32,328 bases of DNA from a virus, in IMG/VR virus record IMGVR_UViG_3300048592_000365, positions 1 through 32,328 of that record. One strand, given 5' to 3'. The position numbers and the translations under genes were made by a program. Below are positions 1 to 6,169 of this stretch, piece after piece (the stretch's first letter is position 1; every line of letters begins with the position of its first letter). A model generated the notes under the pieces. The model worked only from the letters and a program-made list of their open reading frames with translations. It was not told the DNA's origin and searched no databases.

Positions 1-609
1 TGGGTCGGCACGCTCGGCGGAATGCTCGTGAGCGATGGGCAAGTAATCGCAATCACCAATGCCCACGTGACCGGCCTCACGCGCGCAGCCAATTGGCCTA
101 TGCACCAACCCGCCGCGACGAACCCAAATTACTTCTCGCTCGTGCGGCGCGTGGTGCCAATCACGATGGGCCGCAATGGCCGCAACGTGGTCGATCTTGC
201 GATTCTCGACCCGCGCGACAAAGACGGAAAGCACCGATGCACGCCGGAGCAAATTGGACTCGGCAAGCTCGGCACGAAAGCCGTTGACGCAAAGCTCGGT
301 ATGCAAGTGGTCAAGAGCGGACGCACGACCGGCAACACCAAAGGGCGATGCGTCGGCGTGAAGGGTGTTTCGCAGGTCAGCTACGACGCGGGCAAGGTCG
401 GGCGATTCGTAGACCAAAACGTGTTTTCCAGCGACGACGGTTCGTTTTCCGCCGCTGGTGATTCCGGCTCGATGATTCTTGAAGCGGGAACAAATAACTT
501 TGTCGCGCTGCTATTTGCCGGTTCGGGCAGCGGGCGCGGCTCGGACACTATCGGCAATCCAAGTCACCACGTATTAGCGGCTGCGAAAGCAACCATGTTT
601 CCCCAATGA
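1..609 (+). CDS. Trypsin-like serine protease, 5'-truncated by the window edge
   Basis: The frame is open from base 1, so the true start lies upstream; the first in-window ATG is at 22. Counting from that ATG, the chymotrypsin-fold triad is visible: His15 in TNAHV, Asp58 in VDLAIL and Ser148 in AGDSGS. The stretch KSGRTTGNTKG (98-108) is typical of a bacterial and phage trypsin-like group. The protein would cut peptide bonds; the substrate is unknown. No signal peptide can be judged because the N-terminus is missing. It sits just upstream of exported cytochrome-like proteins, so a role at the cell surface or in virion processing is possible but inferred. The head-protease job is more likely filled by the gene at 12729. 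The fold is confident; the role is not. Confidence 0.85.
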   Translation, partial: WVGTLGGMLVSDGQVIAITNAHVTGLTRAANWPMHQPAATNPNYFSLVRRVVPITMGRNGRNVVDLAILDPRDKDGKHRCTPEQIGLGKLGTKAVDAKLGMQVVKSGRTTGNTKGRCVGVKGVSQVSYDAGKVGRFVDQNVFSSDDGSFSAAGDSGSMILEAGTNNFVALLFAGSGSGRGSDTIGNPSHHVLAAAKATMFPQ

Positions 610-612
610 AAA

Positions 613-642
613 GACACCTAGGCGTTGGCTCGCCTAAGTGTC
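613..642. other. 12-bp hairpin after the protease stop codon
   Basis: Bases 613-624 (GACACCTAGGCG) pair with 631-642 (CGCCTAAGTGTC) with one C-A mismatch around a 6-base loop, three bases after the protease stop. There is no U tract on the plus strand, so a classic intrinsic terminator is doubtful. It may protect the 3' end of the message or mark the edge of the HNH gene insertion. Confidence 0.5.
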
Positions 643-672
643 GAAACACACTTTGTTGAAAAGGAACAAAGC

Positions 673-1347
673 ATGTCAAACGCAATTGTACGGAACAGCA
701 AGTTTTTAGACATCACCGGAAGAAAGTTTGGGCGACTGCTCGTTGAATCACTGAAGGGACGCGACCGCGGACACATCGTTTGGAACTGCCTTTGTGAGTG
801 TGGCAATCAAATGACTTGCACAACTGGCAGGCTCACGAGCGGAAACACCAAGAGTTGCGGCTGCGTTAAGCGTGAGGTGACAGGGAATCTGAATCGCACG
901 CACGGAATGTCCAAGACGCACCCTGATTATGAAATCTGGAAGGGGATGATTAAGCGGTGCGAAAACCAAGCCCACAAGGATTTTCACCTTTACGGCGGTC
1001 GTGGGATTCGAGTGTGCGATAGGTGGCGCAATTCATTTGAGAACTTCATCGCTGATATGGGAGATCGACCGTCGGCAAGGCACTCGATTGACCGCCGAGA
1101 GAGTGACGGACACTACGAACCATCCAACTGCCGATGGGCAACGCCAGTAACGCAGGCTCGCAATCGTTCAAGTGTGGTCACGTTTACGAAGGACGGAAAA
1201 ACCCAGTGCCTGTCAGCGTGGTCCGAAGAGCTGGGGATTCCTTACAGAACCTTGCAAATGCGAATCAAGCGCGGTTGGGATTTTGAGTTAGCCGTTTCGG
1301 CCCCAATCGCTGTCGGCCAGAAAGTCAGAAACAAACTAGGAGCTTAA
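673..1347 (+). CDS. HNH-family (homing-type) endonuclease
   Basis: A 224-residue protein of the free-standing phage HNH family. The N-terminal part has a Cys-rich zinc region (C39, C41, C43 and the SCGC motif at 61-64). The middle has the family signature: YGGRGIRVCDRW (108-118), then HSID (137-140), and DGHYEPSNCRWAT (145-157), which supplies the catalytic His/Asn area. The C-terminal 35 residues look like a helix-turn-helix DNA-binding tail. ATG 673 is chosen because AAGGAAC precedes it at good spacing; a TTG at 625 would put 16 residues over the upstream hairpin. Such genes move by cutting cognate sites and being copied in, and this one stands alone between unrelated genes, as expected for a homing intruder. 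The cut site cannot be read from the sequence. Confidence 0.85.
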   Translation: MSNAIVRNSKFLDITGRKFGRLLVESLKGRDRGHIVWNCLCECGNQMTCTTGRLTSGNTKSCGCVKREVTGNLNRTHGMSKTHPDYEIWKGMIKRCENQAHKDFHLYGGRGIRVCDRWRNSFENFIADMGDRPSARHSIDRRESDGHYEPSNCRWATPVTQARNRSSVVTFTKDGKTQCLSAWSEELGIPYRTLQMRIKRGWDFELAVSAPIAVGQKVRNKLGA

Positions 1348-1350
1348 ATC

Positions 1351-1725
1351 GTGAGTGAAATTCAAGCATTGACCGCACGGCTCGAAAGCGTCGTCGCACA
1401 AGGCGCGCCAGAAGATATTCGCGAACTGCTGGTTCACATTCGCGGTGCGGCTCGCATCATCGCCAAGTGGACGCCAACGCAATACGACGATCAGCTTGTC
1501 ACGCTGCTGGATTTCATCCTGGGCACCGGGGAAACGCAGGCGCAGGCGGTCAATGTGCCGTGGGATCAGTTGGTCAAGCTGCTGTTGCCGCTGCTGATGG
1601 ATTTGCTGGCCAAGTGGCTGGCGGCGCAGGGCGGCAAGAGCGGCGGCGGGCTTGGCGACATTATCGGCGGGCTGATTCCCGGCATTCAGTACGAACCGGC
1701 GACCACGGGGCGATGCAGCCGTTAG
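1351..1725 (+). CDS. Small protein with a C-terminal hydrophobic helix, unknown function
   Basis: 124 residues from a GTG start preceded by CTAGGAG. The N-terminal half is helical and charged. Residues near 70-90 form a Leu-rich amphipathic or membrane helix (DQLVKLLLPLLMDLLAKWL), followed by a Gly-rich stretch (GGKSGGGLGDIIGGL). I do not recognise a family. A holin or membrane-linked accessory protein is conceivable because the next gene begins with a membrane anchor, but nothing proves it. It starts 3 bases after the HNH stop and ends 4 bases before the next ATG, so it is probably co-transcribed. Confidence 0.6.
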   Translation: MSEIQALTARLESVVAQGAPEDIRELLVHIRGAARIIAKWTPTQYDDQLVTLLDFILGTGETQAQAVNVPWDQLVKLLLPLLMDLLAKWLAAQGGKSGGGLGDIIGGLIPGIQYEPATTGRCSR

Positions 1726-1729
1726 CCCA

Positions 1730-3358
1730 ATGACCGACCGCAACTCCAGATACCGCGATTACCGCGAGCAAGCCGATGGGGCGCATCCACCGGCCAAGGA
1801 GTTGTCGTCGGCGCTTCGACCGAATTTGGCGAAGCTGATGGATGAGAACGACCGGCTGCGAGCGGAGCGGGACAGCTACCGCGCTTGGTCGTGGGGCGGC
1901 TGGCTGGTTGTAGCGTTTGCGATTTTGATGCTGGTTGCTGATGCGGCGATGGGGGCCGACCCGCTCAACGACGCCCTACGCGACGCCGCTGGCCACTCCG
2001 TCACCTACCACGGCACGCCGCTTTACATCAGCCTGTACGACATTCCCGCCGACAAGCGAGCGCAGGCAATCGACGCCATCGCTTTCGCCGCTCACCACAT
2101 GAGCCATAGCGGTGTGCCGGTGCGCCCGGTGCGCGTCAGTGATATTTGCGTGATGCTGCCGGCCGAACAGTACGACCCGTTCAACAAAGGTTGGCTGTCG
2201 GCATGGTCGAAAATCAACGATCCGCGCTATTCAGCATTCGCCTACGAGTACCAATTTGTCAACGAGCGATTACACGTTTCGTCGGTCGTCATCAACGGCG
2301 ATCGGTGCTCGTTTGTCTGCAAGGGACATTCCTACGCCAATGTGGCCGCCAAGCATCTCGTCAAGTGCGAAGTGCGAGCTTACGGCCCCTGGATTGATTC
2401 TGCTGCCGCTCAACTGCTTTACGAGCGCACCGGCTACGACATGGTGACGGCGAGCGAGTTTGTCGCGCAGGCGTGTGTTGCGCCCCTCTACTACGAATTC
2501 ACGGCGGCACCCAAAACCCTGGCCGAATTTCTCGGCATCAAATCGCATTCGGCATTCGGGCTGGCAGGCGCTCGCGGCGCAAACCTGGACGAATCAGGCG
2601 TCACCGGCACGCAGCGCGGCACCGAAGCCTACGAAGATTACTTGCTCTCGTTCGACATCGACAAATCGCAATTGCTGACACCGGAGCGCGATGTTTTCGG
2701 CCTGCCAGACCGCACGAACAAGAGCGACGCTTACGAGGCATTCAAGATCGGCACGGGCGGGCAAGCCTACACGTTCATCGCTGGCGGCAATCAGGCGCGG
2801 GTTGAGAACGGCATCGTTCCCGGTCAAATCGCCCTTGATTACTCCCACGGCAACCGCGTTATCTACGTTGGTCTAGGCTGCTGGTCGTGTCACTTCGCGC
2901 GGGCAGGCAACGCCGAGCAAGGCGGCTACATCGAACATCAGCACAGCAACGGCATTCCGTCGGCCAAAGACAAGATTGCGGCGGCGCAGATCGGTGCGTA
3001 CTACGGCGACCAACGGCGGCGCGAGCGTGACGGATTGCGGCATCGCGAAGATTGGTACGAAGCCAGCAGGCTCGCGTGCGACGGTGCGGAACCAAGCGAT
3101 TGCGTCGATGCCCTGAATTGGATGTTCGACCAGGTGATGATTTCGCCGGTGACGCCAACGCGAGCTTGCATCGAACTTTGCTTGGCGGTGGATGCCGACA
3201 GCACGCCAGAGGCAACGCTCACCCAATGGCTCAAAGGCGTGAGCAACGACGCCCTAGGCCAGCTTGCCAAGGGTGAAACAGTCAACCCGCAACGCTTCCG
3301 CCAAGCCCTGCCGCTCGCTCTTTCGCACATCAGTTATGCCCGGAGGTTCGCCAAGTGA
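1730..3358 (+). CDS. Membrane-anchored protein with a c-type haem motif (CWSCH)
   Basis: 542 residues. A charged coiled N-terminus (about 1-50) is followed by one membrane segment (about 54-74, WSWGGWLVVAFAILMLVADA); the rest should lie outside the membrane. Near residue 384 there is a haem c attachment motif, C384-W-S-C387-H388, inside GLGCWSCHFARAG. The preceding block (about 340-380) resembles the region that leads into CMSCH motifs in planctomycete cytochrome-domain proteins; that similarity is recalled, not searched. Covalent haem would need the host cytochrome c maturation system in the periplasm. The stop overlaps the start of a second CxxCH protein by 4 bases, so the two are probably translated together and may exchange electrons. 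A non-haem role for the Cys pair cannot be excluded. Finding such a gene among phage genes is unusual. Confidence 0.7.
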   Translation: MTDRNSRYRDYREQADGAHPPAKELSSALRPNLAKLMDENDRLRAERDSYRAWSWGGWLVVAFAILMLVADAAMGADPLNDALRDAAGHSVTYHGTPLYISLYDIPADKRAQAIDAIAFAAHHMSHSGVPVRPVRVSDICVMLPAEQYDPFNKGWLSAWSKINDPRYSAFAYEYQFVNERLHVSSVVINGDRCSFVCKGHSYANVAAKHLVKCEVRAYGPWIDSAAAQLLYERTGYDMVTASEFVAQACVAPLYYEFTAAPKTLAEFLGIKSHSAFGLAGARGANLDESGVTGTQRGTEAYEDYLLSFDIDKSQLLTPERDVFGLPDRTNKSDAYEAFKIGTGGQAYTFIAGGNQARVENGIVPGQIALDYSHGNRVIYVGLGCWSCHFARAGNAEQGGYIEHQHSNGIPSAKDKIAAAQIGAYYGDQRRRERDGLRHREDWYEASRLACDGAEPSDCVDALNWMFDQVMISPVTPTRACIELCLAVDADSTPEATLTQWLKGVSNDALGQLAKGETVNPQRFRQALPLALSHISYARRFAK

Positions 3359-3864
3359 AATCGCTCATCGCCGCAATTCTCGTTCTCGCGCTGCCGCTCA
3401 CCGCCCTAGCCGGAAACCCGTCCTGCAAAGTGCAGGCGGTGCAAAAGGTCGTGGTGCAAAAGCAAGTGGTCGCGTATCCCGTTTACGCACAGCAGTACTA
3501 CTACGCGCCGGTAGGGGCGAACTACGCCAGCTACAAGACGCAAGACGAATTGACCGCCGCCGCCCTCGACCGGCTCAACGTGACGATTCGCGAGGCTCAG
3601 GGCTTGCCCGCAACAGCGCTGGCTTCCACGGACATCGGCGGAATCTTGCAGAAGTGCGCCAAATGCCACGGCTACGACAAGCAAGCTGCCGACCACTGGA
3701 CGCTTGACCCATCGGCACCGCTTGACGCTTCGGTGGCTGCTTACGTTGGTCGCGGCCTGCGCAACGGCATGAGCGAGAAAGCCAAGCTGACCGACGCCGA
3801 GCAGGATGCGCTGTTTGGCTGGTACGAAGACATCGCGTTTAGCAATCTCACCAAAGGAGAGTAA
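3355..3864 (+). CDS. Secreted mono-haem cytochrome c-like protein
   Basis: 169 residues. Residues 1-19 are a clear signal peptide ending in ALA before GNPSC. A Val/Gln/Tyr-rich segment follows (about 27-60, with VVVQKQVV and QQYYY), probably a flexible surface region. The cytochrome c fold follows: haem attachment C101-A-K-C104-H105, a candidate axial Met139 in LRNGMS, and a C-terminal helix (LTDAEQDALFGWYEDI) typical of class I cytochromes. It would be exported and haem-loaded outside the cytoplasm and carry single electrons. It overlaps the upstream CWSCH gene by 4 bases and is followed after 2 bases by another signal-peptide gene with the same VVVQ repeat style, so the three form one transcription unit. 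The electron partner is unknown. Confidence 0.8.
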   Translation: MKSLIAAILVLALPLTALAGNPSCKVQAVQKVVVQKQVVAYPVYAQQYYYAPVGANYASYKTQDELTAAALDRLNVTIREAQGLPATALASTDIGGILQKCAKCHGYDKQAADHWTLDPSAPLDASVAAYVGRGLRNGMSEKAKLTDAEQDALFGWYEDIAFSNLTKGE

Positions 3865-3866
3865 CC

Positions 3867-4190
3867 ATGCGTTCCCTACTCGCAATTCTGATTCTCGCAG
3901 CGTGTGCCTCAATGGCTCATGCTCATGGCGCGGCGCAGGCGTTTTGCGGCGGCGCTCAACAAGTCGTCGTGCAACAGCAAGTCGGCCACGTTCAGCAGTT
4001 CACTCAACCCGTTGTCGTTCAACGCCAGTTCGTGCAACCCGTCGTCGTTCGCCAGCGATTCGTTCGCCAACGCGCTTTCGTGCAGCCAGTGTTCGTGCAA
4101 CGGCAATTCGTTGGTCGTCGTGCGTTTCTCGGCGGCCGCGGATTCATCAACAACACGAATCAGTTCGGGCTTATCAACATCGGTTTCTAG
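3867..4190 (+). CDS. Secreted Val/Gln/Phe repeat protein
   Basis: 107 residues with a signal peptide (1-19, cleavage after AHA). The mature part is low-complexity and built of repeats such as QPVVVQRQF, QPVVVRQRF and QPVFVQRQF (about 32-85), rich in Arg and Gln, then a Gly/Asn tail. The start is set by AAAGGAG 8 bases upstream. The same VVVQ style occurs in the preceding cytochrome, which suggests a shared location outside the cell, possibly a basic or adhesive surface protein. No enzymatic motif is visible. I do not recognise a named family. Confidence 0.7.
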   Translation: MRSLLAILILAACASMAHAHGAAQAFCGGAQQVVVQQQVGHVQQFTQPVVVQRQFVQPVVVRQRFVRQRAFVQPVFVQRQFVGRRAFLGGRGFINNTNQFGLINIGF

Positions 4191-4204
4191 TCGTGCGTTA
4201 CGCC

Positions 4205-4240
4205 ACCCCGCACCCCGTCGCAATTGGCGGGGGCGGGGGT
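4205..4240 (+). other. Strong GC hairpin between genes, possible weak terminator
   Basis: Bases 4205-4217 pair with 4228-4240 to give 12 base pairs with two single-base bulges (A4212 and G4235) around a 10-base loop. Only three T residues (4240-4242) follow, so termination is likely partial. It lies between the secreted-protein operon and the run of small genes and may lower read-through or stabilise the upstream mRNA. Confidence 0.4.
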
Positions 4241-4255
4241 TTGAAAAGGAAAGCT

Positions 4256-4474
4256 GTGAGCGACGTTGACTTTCATGTTGGATTGGCAGACGCAGAACCA
4301 GAACGCGAATCCATTCCAGTATCCGACATTGCCGATGCACTTGGCTACCTAACCGACGCATACGGCAAGGCGTGCCAACGTGGGCGCAGCGAGGATTGCA
4401 AGGCGTTGCTTGCACTGATGAAGCCGCTGGCGCAATCCCTAGGCTTGCCCGTGTACACGGTGAACGTGCCATGA
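4256..4474 (+). CDS. Small protein of unknown function (72 aa)
   Basis: GTG start with AAAAGGA upstream; 72 residues ending in VYTVNVP. It is acidic at the N-terminus and helical in the middle (DIADALGYLTDAYGKACQRG), with two Cys at 40 and 48. I recognise no family. The frame is open further upstream, but that part runs through the strong GC hairpin and the preceding gene, so the GTG is preferred. It is the first of a run of micro-genes. Confidence 0.5.
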   Translation: MSDVDFHVGLADAEPERESIPVSDIADALGYLTDAYGKACQRGRSEDCKALLALMKPLAQSLGLPVYTVNVP

Positions 4475-4521
4475 CCATGCCCACCTACGACGAAATGCCA
4501 GTGGACCCAACGAGGAAGTAG
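4471..4521 (+). CDS. Possible 16-residue overlapping micro-ORF
   Basis: ATG 4471 overlaps the upstream stop as ATGA and encodes MTMPTYDEMPVDPTRK before a TAG that touches the next start. It could be a leader that couples translation to the next gene rather than a functional peptide. Its ATGCCCACCTAC start region recurs in the micro-ORF at 5899. Low confidence because it is so short. Confidence 0.25.
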   Translation: MTMPTYDEMPVDPTRK

Positions 4522-4523
4522 TG

Positions 4524-4712
4524 ATGCAGCACACGCCAACCATCAAGATCGGGGACCGTGTTCGCATTATGCAAACGAACGCGATGGTATTCCAGGGGTG
4601 GGCAAATGTTATCGGGCGGGTCGTTGGGTTCAATTCCGATGGCCTCGCGATCGTGAAAGATGGCGGCGACACAAAGTATCCGGTTCCTTCATCGGCGTTA
4701 ATGAAAGCGTAA
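4524..4712 (+). CDS. Small beta-barrel-like (KOW/SH3-type) protein
   Basis: 62 residues from ATG 4524, with GAGGAAG 5 bases upstream. The pattern IGDRVRI...VIGRVVGFNSDGLAIVKDGG resembles short KOW/SH3-like barrels that bind nucleic acid or protein. This is a fold-level guess from the alternating hydrophobic pattern and the conserved GDRV opening. It is followed 4 bases later by another small gene. The phage role is unknown. Confidence 0.6.
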   Translation: MQHTPTIKIGDRVRIMQTNAMVFQGWANVIGRVVGFNSDGLAIVKDGGDTKYPVPSSALMKA

Positions 4713-4716
4713 GGCA

Positions 4717-4908
4717 ATGAAGATCGGCGAAGTGCGATTTGAGGATGGCGAGTGCATTCAGGGGTGGAACCCACAGGCAATGTCGCCAGCGATTCGCAAG
4801 CAAATTGCAACGGAGCTTGAGGATATTGCGAGCCACATGCGCAGAGGCAAGTTTCGTGAGGGCGAAAAGTACGTTACGCGACCATACAAAAAGAAAGCGA
4901 GAGCATGA
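4717..4908 (+). CDS. Small basic protein of unknown function (63 aa)
   Basis: 63 residues with a TAAGG-type ribosome site just upstream. Residues 24-50 form a probable helix (AIRKQIATELEDIASHMRRG), and the end is strongly basic (YKKKARA), so nucleic-acid contact is possible. No known family. Its stop overlaps the start of the Acb2-like gene as ATGA, so the two are probably made together. Confidence 0.55.
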   Translation: MKIGEVRFEDGECIQGWNPQAMSPAIRKQIATELEDIASHMRRGKFREGEKYVTRPYKKKARA

Positions 4909-5105
4909 ACGAAGAACGAATGTTGAAGTGGTTTGCGTACTCGCATCTGCCAGAGCATTTGCAGGCGCACTCTAAGCCGTTCGGCGAACTTGCTGAACAC
5001 ATCGTAAATTCTGTCTCGCCTGGACCTGAACGCACGGTAGCTCTGCGAAAGCTGCTTGAGGCAAAAGATGCGGCGGTACGCGCGGCCCTCAATCCTGGCG
5101 GCTGA
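4905..5105 (+). CDS. Acb2/Tad1-like helical hairpin protein, candidate anti-CBASS/anti-Thoeris sponge
   Basis: 66 residues. The pattern FAYSHLPEHLQ (10-20), then SKPFGELAEHIV (23-34), then PGPERTVALRKLLEAKDAAV (39-58) matches a widespread small phage family that I associate with the Acb2/Tad1 hairpin domain. Known members bind cyclic oligonucleotides or cyclic ADP-ribose variants and so blind host CBASS or Thoeris defence. Two helices joined by a Pro-Gly turn are predicted from the sequence. Y12 and K24 are candidates for ligand contact, by analogy only. The location in a run of tiny non-structural genes fits an anti-defence role. The family assignment is from memory; biochemical activity is inference. 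Confidence 0.6.
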   Translation: MNEERMLKWFAYSHLPEHLQAHSKPFGELAEHIVNSVSPGPERTVALRKLLEAKDAAVRAALNPGG

Positions 5106-5113
5106 ATTAACCA

Positions 5114-5338
5114 ATGCCCGACCCCATCAACCCCGCCGAGAACAGCACAAAGACAATTGCAGGAGTGCAACACGTTCGCCTTCGATGCTCAGGCTGCGAC
5201 GGGCTTGTGTGGGTGGCATTTTCCAACCGGATACGAGAAGTGCGTTGCGACGACTGCTTAAACGGCACGAGCTTTATCGGAGAGATGCACGGCACGAATG
5301 GAGGGCGGCGAGTAGATCGGCGTAAGGGCGAGGCATAG
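5114..5338 (+). CDS. Small zinc-ribbon protein
   Basis: 74 residues with two Cys pairs, C25-S-G-C28 and C45-D-D-C48, spaced as in a zinc ribbon (knuckle, beta strand FSNRI, knuckle). The tail is basic (GRRVDRRKGEA). Such phage proteins may bind DNA, RNA or RNA polymerase, but there is no evidence for a specific partner. It starts 8 bases after the Acb2-like gene in the same direction. Confidence 0.65.
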   Translation: MPDPINPAENSTKTIAGVQHVRLRCSGCDGLVWVAFSNRIREVRCDDCLNGTSFIGEMHGTNGGRRVDRRKGEA

Positions 5339-5372
5339 GCAGTTGGAAAACCACGGAATGTATGAGGTGGCC

Positions 5373-5549
5373 ATGAGCGATGCCGAACTGATGGCCGAAC
5401 ACATTCGAGCGATTGAAATGCTGTTGATTGGAGGCGTGCTGACGGAAAGCGATAAGACGGTAGCGCGGGCAAGGCTCATGGTCATTGTCGGAAAATTACG
5501 ACAGAGCGCCGGTGATCGGCGTAGCGACCCGCAAGGGCGCGGAGAGTGA
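5373..5549 (+). CDS. Small helical protein of unknown function (58 aa)
   Basis: ATG 5373 is preferred because GAGG lies 5 bases upstream; an ATG at 5358 would add 5 residues with a poorer ribosome site. The product is mainly helical (AELMAEHIRAIEMLLIGG, then SDKTVARARLMVIVGKLRQ). No family is recognised. The stop is directly followed by the GAGG that serves the next, TTG-started micro-gene. Confidence 0.5.
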   Translation: MSDAELMAEHIRAIEMLLIGGVLTESDKTVARARLMVIVGKLRQSAGDRRSDPQGRGE

Positions 5550-5557
5550 GGTGATCC

Positions 5558-5668
5558 TTGCGGCAGGCGTTAGCAACCTTCTGGACGACCTACGGCGATT
5601 GCATAGGCGAAGTGCTTTACGGATGGGCTGGAATCGCCGTGGTGGCGAACGTGGTAGTGCGACTCTGA
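5558..5668 (+). CDS. 36-residue single-span membrane peptide with TTG start
   Basis: TTG 5558 is preceded by GAGG (5548-5551) at 6-base spacing. The 36-residue product has one hydrophobic span near the C-terminus (GWAGIAVVANVVVRL), preceded by TTYGDCIGEVLY. The frame is closed 6 bases upstream, so no longer version exists. It fills the gap between neighbours with the right spacing and is too small for standard gene callers. It could be part of a lysis or membrane-modulating set with the genes at 5687 and 6038; this is inference. Confidence 0.45.
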   Translation: MRQALATFWTTYGDCIGEVLYGWAGIAVVANVVVRL

Positions 5669-5686
5669 GGCAGAAAGATATGCGAC

Positions 5687-5902
5687 ATGAAGTGGTCAAG
5701 CTCGACAATCATCACGCTCATCATCGTGGCCGCTTCGGTCGTGGGGAGTTATGCCGTCGCGCAGTACCAAATATCAGAGCTGCGAGGCGACGTGCAGAAG
5801 CTGCAAGAGCAGCGGGATATTGACCGGGAATCGCTGATTGAAATGCGGGCTGATGTTCGCTGGATTCGACTGACACTAGAGCGGAACGGACTGAAGCCAT
5901 GA
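5687..5902 (+). CDS. Small membrane-anchored coiled-coil protein
   Basis: 71 residues: one N-terminal membrane span (about 7-25, IITLIIVAASVVGSYAVA), then a charged coiled coil (about 30-62, ISELRGDVQKLQEQRD). This layout is common in small phage proteins near lysis genes (holin or spanin-like accessory proteins) but is not diagnostic. The ribosome site is weak. The stop overlaps ATG 5899. Confidence 0.6.
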   Translation: MKWSSSTIITLIIVAASVVGSYAVAQYQISELRGDVQKLQEQRDIDRESLIEMRADVRWIRLTLERNGLKP

Positions 5903-5970
5903 TGCCCACCTACCTAGCCCGCAAGTTCGCTAACCGCTTCGAGGTGTACGAGCACAACACCCTAGCGTGA
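5899..5970 (+). CDS. Possible 23-residue micro-ORF
   Basis: ATG 5899 overlaps the previous stop (ATGA) and encodes 23 residues starting MMPTYLARKFANRF. The same 12 bases ATGCCCACCTAC open the micro-ORF at 4474. Its end overlaps the left arm of an inverted repeat. It could be a leader peptide or a remnant of a longer gene. Confidence 0.3.
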   Translation: MMPTYLARKFANRFEVYEHNTLA

Positions 5971-5999
5971 CGGCGTGGAATGGCTGAAACAAGCTAGGG
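5960..5999. repeat. Perfect 7-bp inverted repeat CCCTAGC/GCTAGGG
   Basis: CCCTAGC (5960-5966) and GCTAGGG (5993-5999) are perfect complements separated by 26 bases. They span the stop of the 23-residue micro-ORF, 38 bases before the next GTG start. It may be a protein-binding operator or an mRNA stem controlling the downstream ribosome site. The stem is short and the loop long, so this may be chance. Confidence 0.3.
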
Positions 6000-6037
6000 C
6001 ATAACAAATCAGCCCGTGCGGCTGCGGAGGTGAGGTG

Positions 6038-6169
6038 GTGACATTCTTCTGGTTTGTAATCTGGCCGATTCTCACGCTTATCGTGGGCTACGGCATGGGC
6101 GTATTGAGCGCGAAAACCAACAACGTGGCGGACGCGATTCAGCGGTATGTGGAGCGGAATCGGAAATGA
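6038..6169 (+). CDS. 43-residue single-span membrane peptide with GTG start
   Basis: GTG 6038 has a strong ribosome site (GGAGGTGAGG). Residues 3-22 form a membrane span (FFWFVIWPILTLIVGYGMGV), followed by a short cytoplasmic or periplasmic tail ending ERNRK. The stop overlaps the start of the next gene as ATGA, which supports its reality. Function unknown; the topology would suit a small holin-like or regulatory membrane peptide. Confidence 0.6.
   Translation: MTFFWFVIWPILTLIVGYGMGVLSAKTNNVADAIQRYVERNRK

Noticed and set aside
5485-5823. 112-codon plus-strand frame across the micro-gene cluster
   Set aside because: Its product is Arg/Ala-rich and random-looking; three smaller frames here have better starts and membrane-type sequence.
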